Assembly (NCBI GenBank): GCA_013820975.1
Contig: JACDHQ010000110.1
Coordinates: 1-6,857, forward strand
Source of the DNA: Gemmatimonadaceae bacterium
GTDB taxonomy: Bacteria > Gemmatimonadota > Gemmatimonadetes > Gemmatimonadales > Gemmatimonadaceae
Direction: 5' to 3'
Length of the DNA: 6,857 nt
Made by a program: the position numbers and the translations under genes. The notes beneath the pieces are model-generated. The model saw only the letters and a list, made by a program, of their open reading frames with translations, ran no database searches and was not told where the DNA came from. Numbering within the stretch: the stretch's first letter is position 1; every line of letters starts with the position of its first letter. Of this stretch, positions 5,393 to 6,857 are shown piece by piece.

Positions 5393-6760
5393 GTGAAGCA
5401 GGCACGCGCTCAGGAGGGAAGGGTCGCACCGGTCGCAGATGACCGGCAGGACGAGGGACTCGCCGCGCTGCGGCAGGCGACGGCTGCGTACGGGCGGCTC
5501 CGTGACTCTGTCGAGGCGGAGCGTCACTACGCGAAGCGGCTCGAGGGCGATGTCAGGCGAGTGGCCCAGGAGCGGGACGAAGTGCGCGCGCGGGAGGAGA
5601 AGCTGCGATCGGAGGTCGAGGCCGCGCATGCACGCCTGGAGCACGAGCGGGACCGTTCGCGCCGGATCGCCTCGGAGCTCAGTGCCATCCACCACGAGCT
5701 GTACGGCGGCAACACGACCGACATGCTGCTGCGCGCGTCGCTCCGCATCACGACGGCGGCGCGGGGCTACTACGTCTCCATTCCTGACTTCATCGTCCGT
5801 GCGGCGGCAGGCGTTCCGGCGCAGGTGGGGGAGGACGCGACGCCCTTCGTCGCGGCGCTCTGCTCGCTGGTCGCGGAGAGCGGTGAGCCGGTACAGTGGA
5901 ACAGCGACAACCCGCCGCGAGGGATGCATCCGTCGCCGGACGAGAGCTTTCGCGAGGGCATCGCGGTGCTGGTCGCGGTGCACGGGCGGTCGCATGGCGT
6001 CATCGTTGCGCTGGACAAGGCCGACGGCGAGTTCCAGCCGGAGGACGTGCGCTCGCTCGTGAGCATCGGCGGCGAGGCCGGCATCGCGGTGGAAAACGCC
6101 GAGCTGCGCGACGAGGTGCAGCGCGCCTATCTGGCGACGGTGAGCCTGCTCGCCGACACGATCGAGGCGTCCGACCCGTACACTCGCGGCCATTGCGACC
6201 GCGTCTCGGAGTATGCGCGCGAGACCGCGCTGCGACTCGGCGTGCGCGATACCGAGCTGCGGGTGACCTGCTACGCGGCGCTGCTGCACGATGTGGGCAA
6301 GATCGGCGTGAGCGACGGGGTGCTCAACAAGCCGGGCCCGCTGCTCGAGGAGGAGCGCAGCCTGATGCAGGCGCATGTGCGCATCGGCTACGACCTCCTC
6401 AAGACCATTCCCGCCCTGGGCGGCGTGGCCGACACGGTGCTGCACCATCACGAGTGGTTCGACGGCTCAGGGTATCCCGACGGGTTGCAGGGGGAGCAGA
6501 TCCCGCTGCCGTCGCGCATCGTCGCGGCGGCGGACGCCTACTGCGCGATGCTCGACCGGCGCGCCTACAAGGACGCGATGAGCCCTGCGGACGCCTGCGC
6601 GGAGCTCGAGCGGTGCGCGGGGACGCAGTTCGACCCGGCCGTGGTGAAGGCGATGGTGGCCGCCATCGAGCACGTCGATGCAGGGCTGGCCGAAGGGGAC
6701 GCCGGCTGCGGGCTACTGCCCGGGCTGTCGTGTCCCGACACGCTCGCGCCGCACGCCTGA
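5393..6760 (+). CDS. Coiled-coil/GAF/HD-GYP cyclic-dinucleotide phosphodiesterase
   Basis: A 455-residue soluble signalling protein. Residues 35-100 are rich in heptad-like Glu/Arg/Leu (AERHYAKRLEGDVRRVAQER onward) and probably form a parallel coiled coil. Residues 104-238 fit a GAF sensor domain ending in the usual exit helix (AGIAVENAELRDEVQRAY). Residues 250-430 are an HD-GYP domain, which cleaves c-di-GMP (or cGAMP in some members) at a metal centre. Key sites are DPYTRGHCDRV (261-271; His267), LLHDVGKIG (297-305; His299-Asp300), QAHVRIG (His328), HHHEWFDGSGYPDGL (351-365; GYP at 360-362), AADAY (Asp381) and GTQFDP (410-415). The catalytic set looks complete. The usual DxYDAM reads DAYCAM. 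The last 25 residues form an unconserved tail with two cysteines (439, 447). With no membrane segment or receiver domain, the GAF ligand is the likely input. The GTG start is chosen for its strong ribosome site. Confidence 0.93.
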   Translation: MKQARAQEGRVAPVADDRQDEGLAALRQATAAYGRLRDSVEAERHYAKRLEGDVRRVAQERDEVRAREEKLRSEVEAAHARLEHERDRSRRIASELSAIHHELYGGNTTDMLLRASLRITTAARGYYVSIPDFIVRAAAGVPAQVGEDATPFVAALCSLVAESGEPVQWNSDNPPRGMHPSPDESFREGIAVLVAVHGRSHGVIVALDKADGEFQPEDVRSLVSIGGEAGIAVENAELRDEVQRAYLATVSLLADTIEASDPYTRGHCDRVSEYARETALRLGVRDTELRVTCYAALLHDVGKIGVSDGVLNKPGPLLEEERSLMQAHVRIGYDLLKTIPALGGVADTVLHHHEWFDGSGYPDGLQGEQIPLPSRIVAAADAYCAMLDRRAYKDAMSPADACAELERCAGTQFDPAVVKAMVAAIEHVDAGLAEGDAGCGLLPGLSCPDTLAPHA

Positions 6761-6857
6761 TGGTGGACAAGCTGGGTGTGGACGTCACACCGGTGGCGGA
6801 TGCTGGTGGCGCCGCTGAGCGGGGCGACGCGGCCGGGTGGGCGCTCGCCGCGTCGGT
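6760..6857 (+). CDS. Possible start of a downstream gene (runs off the window)
   Basis: An ATG at 6760 shares its A with the TGA of the HD-GYP gene (TGATG), an arrangement typical of translational coupling. The frame stays open to the window end and gives 32 residues beginning MVDKLGVDVTPVADAGG, with codon use like the neighbours. There is no recognisable domain and no ribosome site in the preceding bases, and a GC-rich frame can stay open this long by chance. This is an uncertain call. Confidence 0.35.
   Translation, partial: MVDKLGVDVTPVADAGGAAERGDAAGWALAAS

Noticed and set aside
5201..6451. 416-codon minus-strand frame opposite the HD-GYP gene
   Set aside because: It is rich in Arg, His and Val without motifs, and the + strand carries a complete GAF/HD-GYP domain set over the same span.
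1..6857. CRISPR array, tRNA, insertion sequence or toxin-antitoxin pair
   Set aside because: No spaced repeat series, cloverleaf, transposase motif, terminal inverted repeat or paired small genes could be seen on either strand.

Overview
This window comes from a high-GC (about 70% by eye) Gram-negative-like bacterium. The codon choice, signal peptides ending in 'AAQ' or 'LAAQ', a CsgG-type outer-membrane protein and a GAF/HD-GYP regulator together resemble Gemmatimonadota. That placement is an inference from style, not from a marker gene. No rRNA, tRNA, CRISPR array, insertion sequence or phage gene is visible, so the region looks like ordinary chromosome.

Layout, left to right. (1) The 3' end of a DUF3293 gene (2-229, +). 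(2) A secreted M20-family metallo-amidohydrolase (390-1709, +). (3) A convergent lipid/diacylglycerol-kinase-like gene (1738-2631, -), separated from it by 28 bp that hold a short direct repeat. (4) surE, the 5'/3'-nucleotidase (2709-3491, +), divergent from the kinase across a 77-bp spacer. (5) A 210-bp AT-richer intergenic region (3492-3701) with a GC-stem hairpin near its right end. (6) A CsgG-family exported protein (3702-4481, +). (7) An exported protein of about 225 residues that I do not recognise (4570-5247, +). (8) A 145-bp leader (5248-5392) with a sigma-54-like promoter candidate and a strong Shine-Dalgarno sequence. (9) A coiled-coil/GAF/HD-GYP cyclic-dinucleotide phosphodiesterase (5393-6760, +). 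(10) The possible start of a further gene, overlapping the HD-GYP stop codon by one base and running off the window.

The genes do not form one obvious pathway. The kinase and SurE both handle phosphate esters and may share the divergent control region. The CsgG-like protein and the unknown exported protein are co-oriented 88 bp apart and both look envelope-bound, so they may be expressed together. The HD-GYP protein appears to have its own promoter. I found no convincing new multi-gene system. The items most worth a second look are the unknown exported protein, the kinase lacking the usual DGE glutamate, the 9-bp repeat around the kinase gene, the sigma-54-like element before the HD-GYP gene, and the protein-like stretch upstream of the M20 gene.
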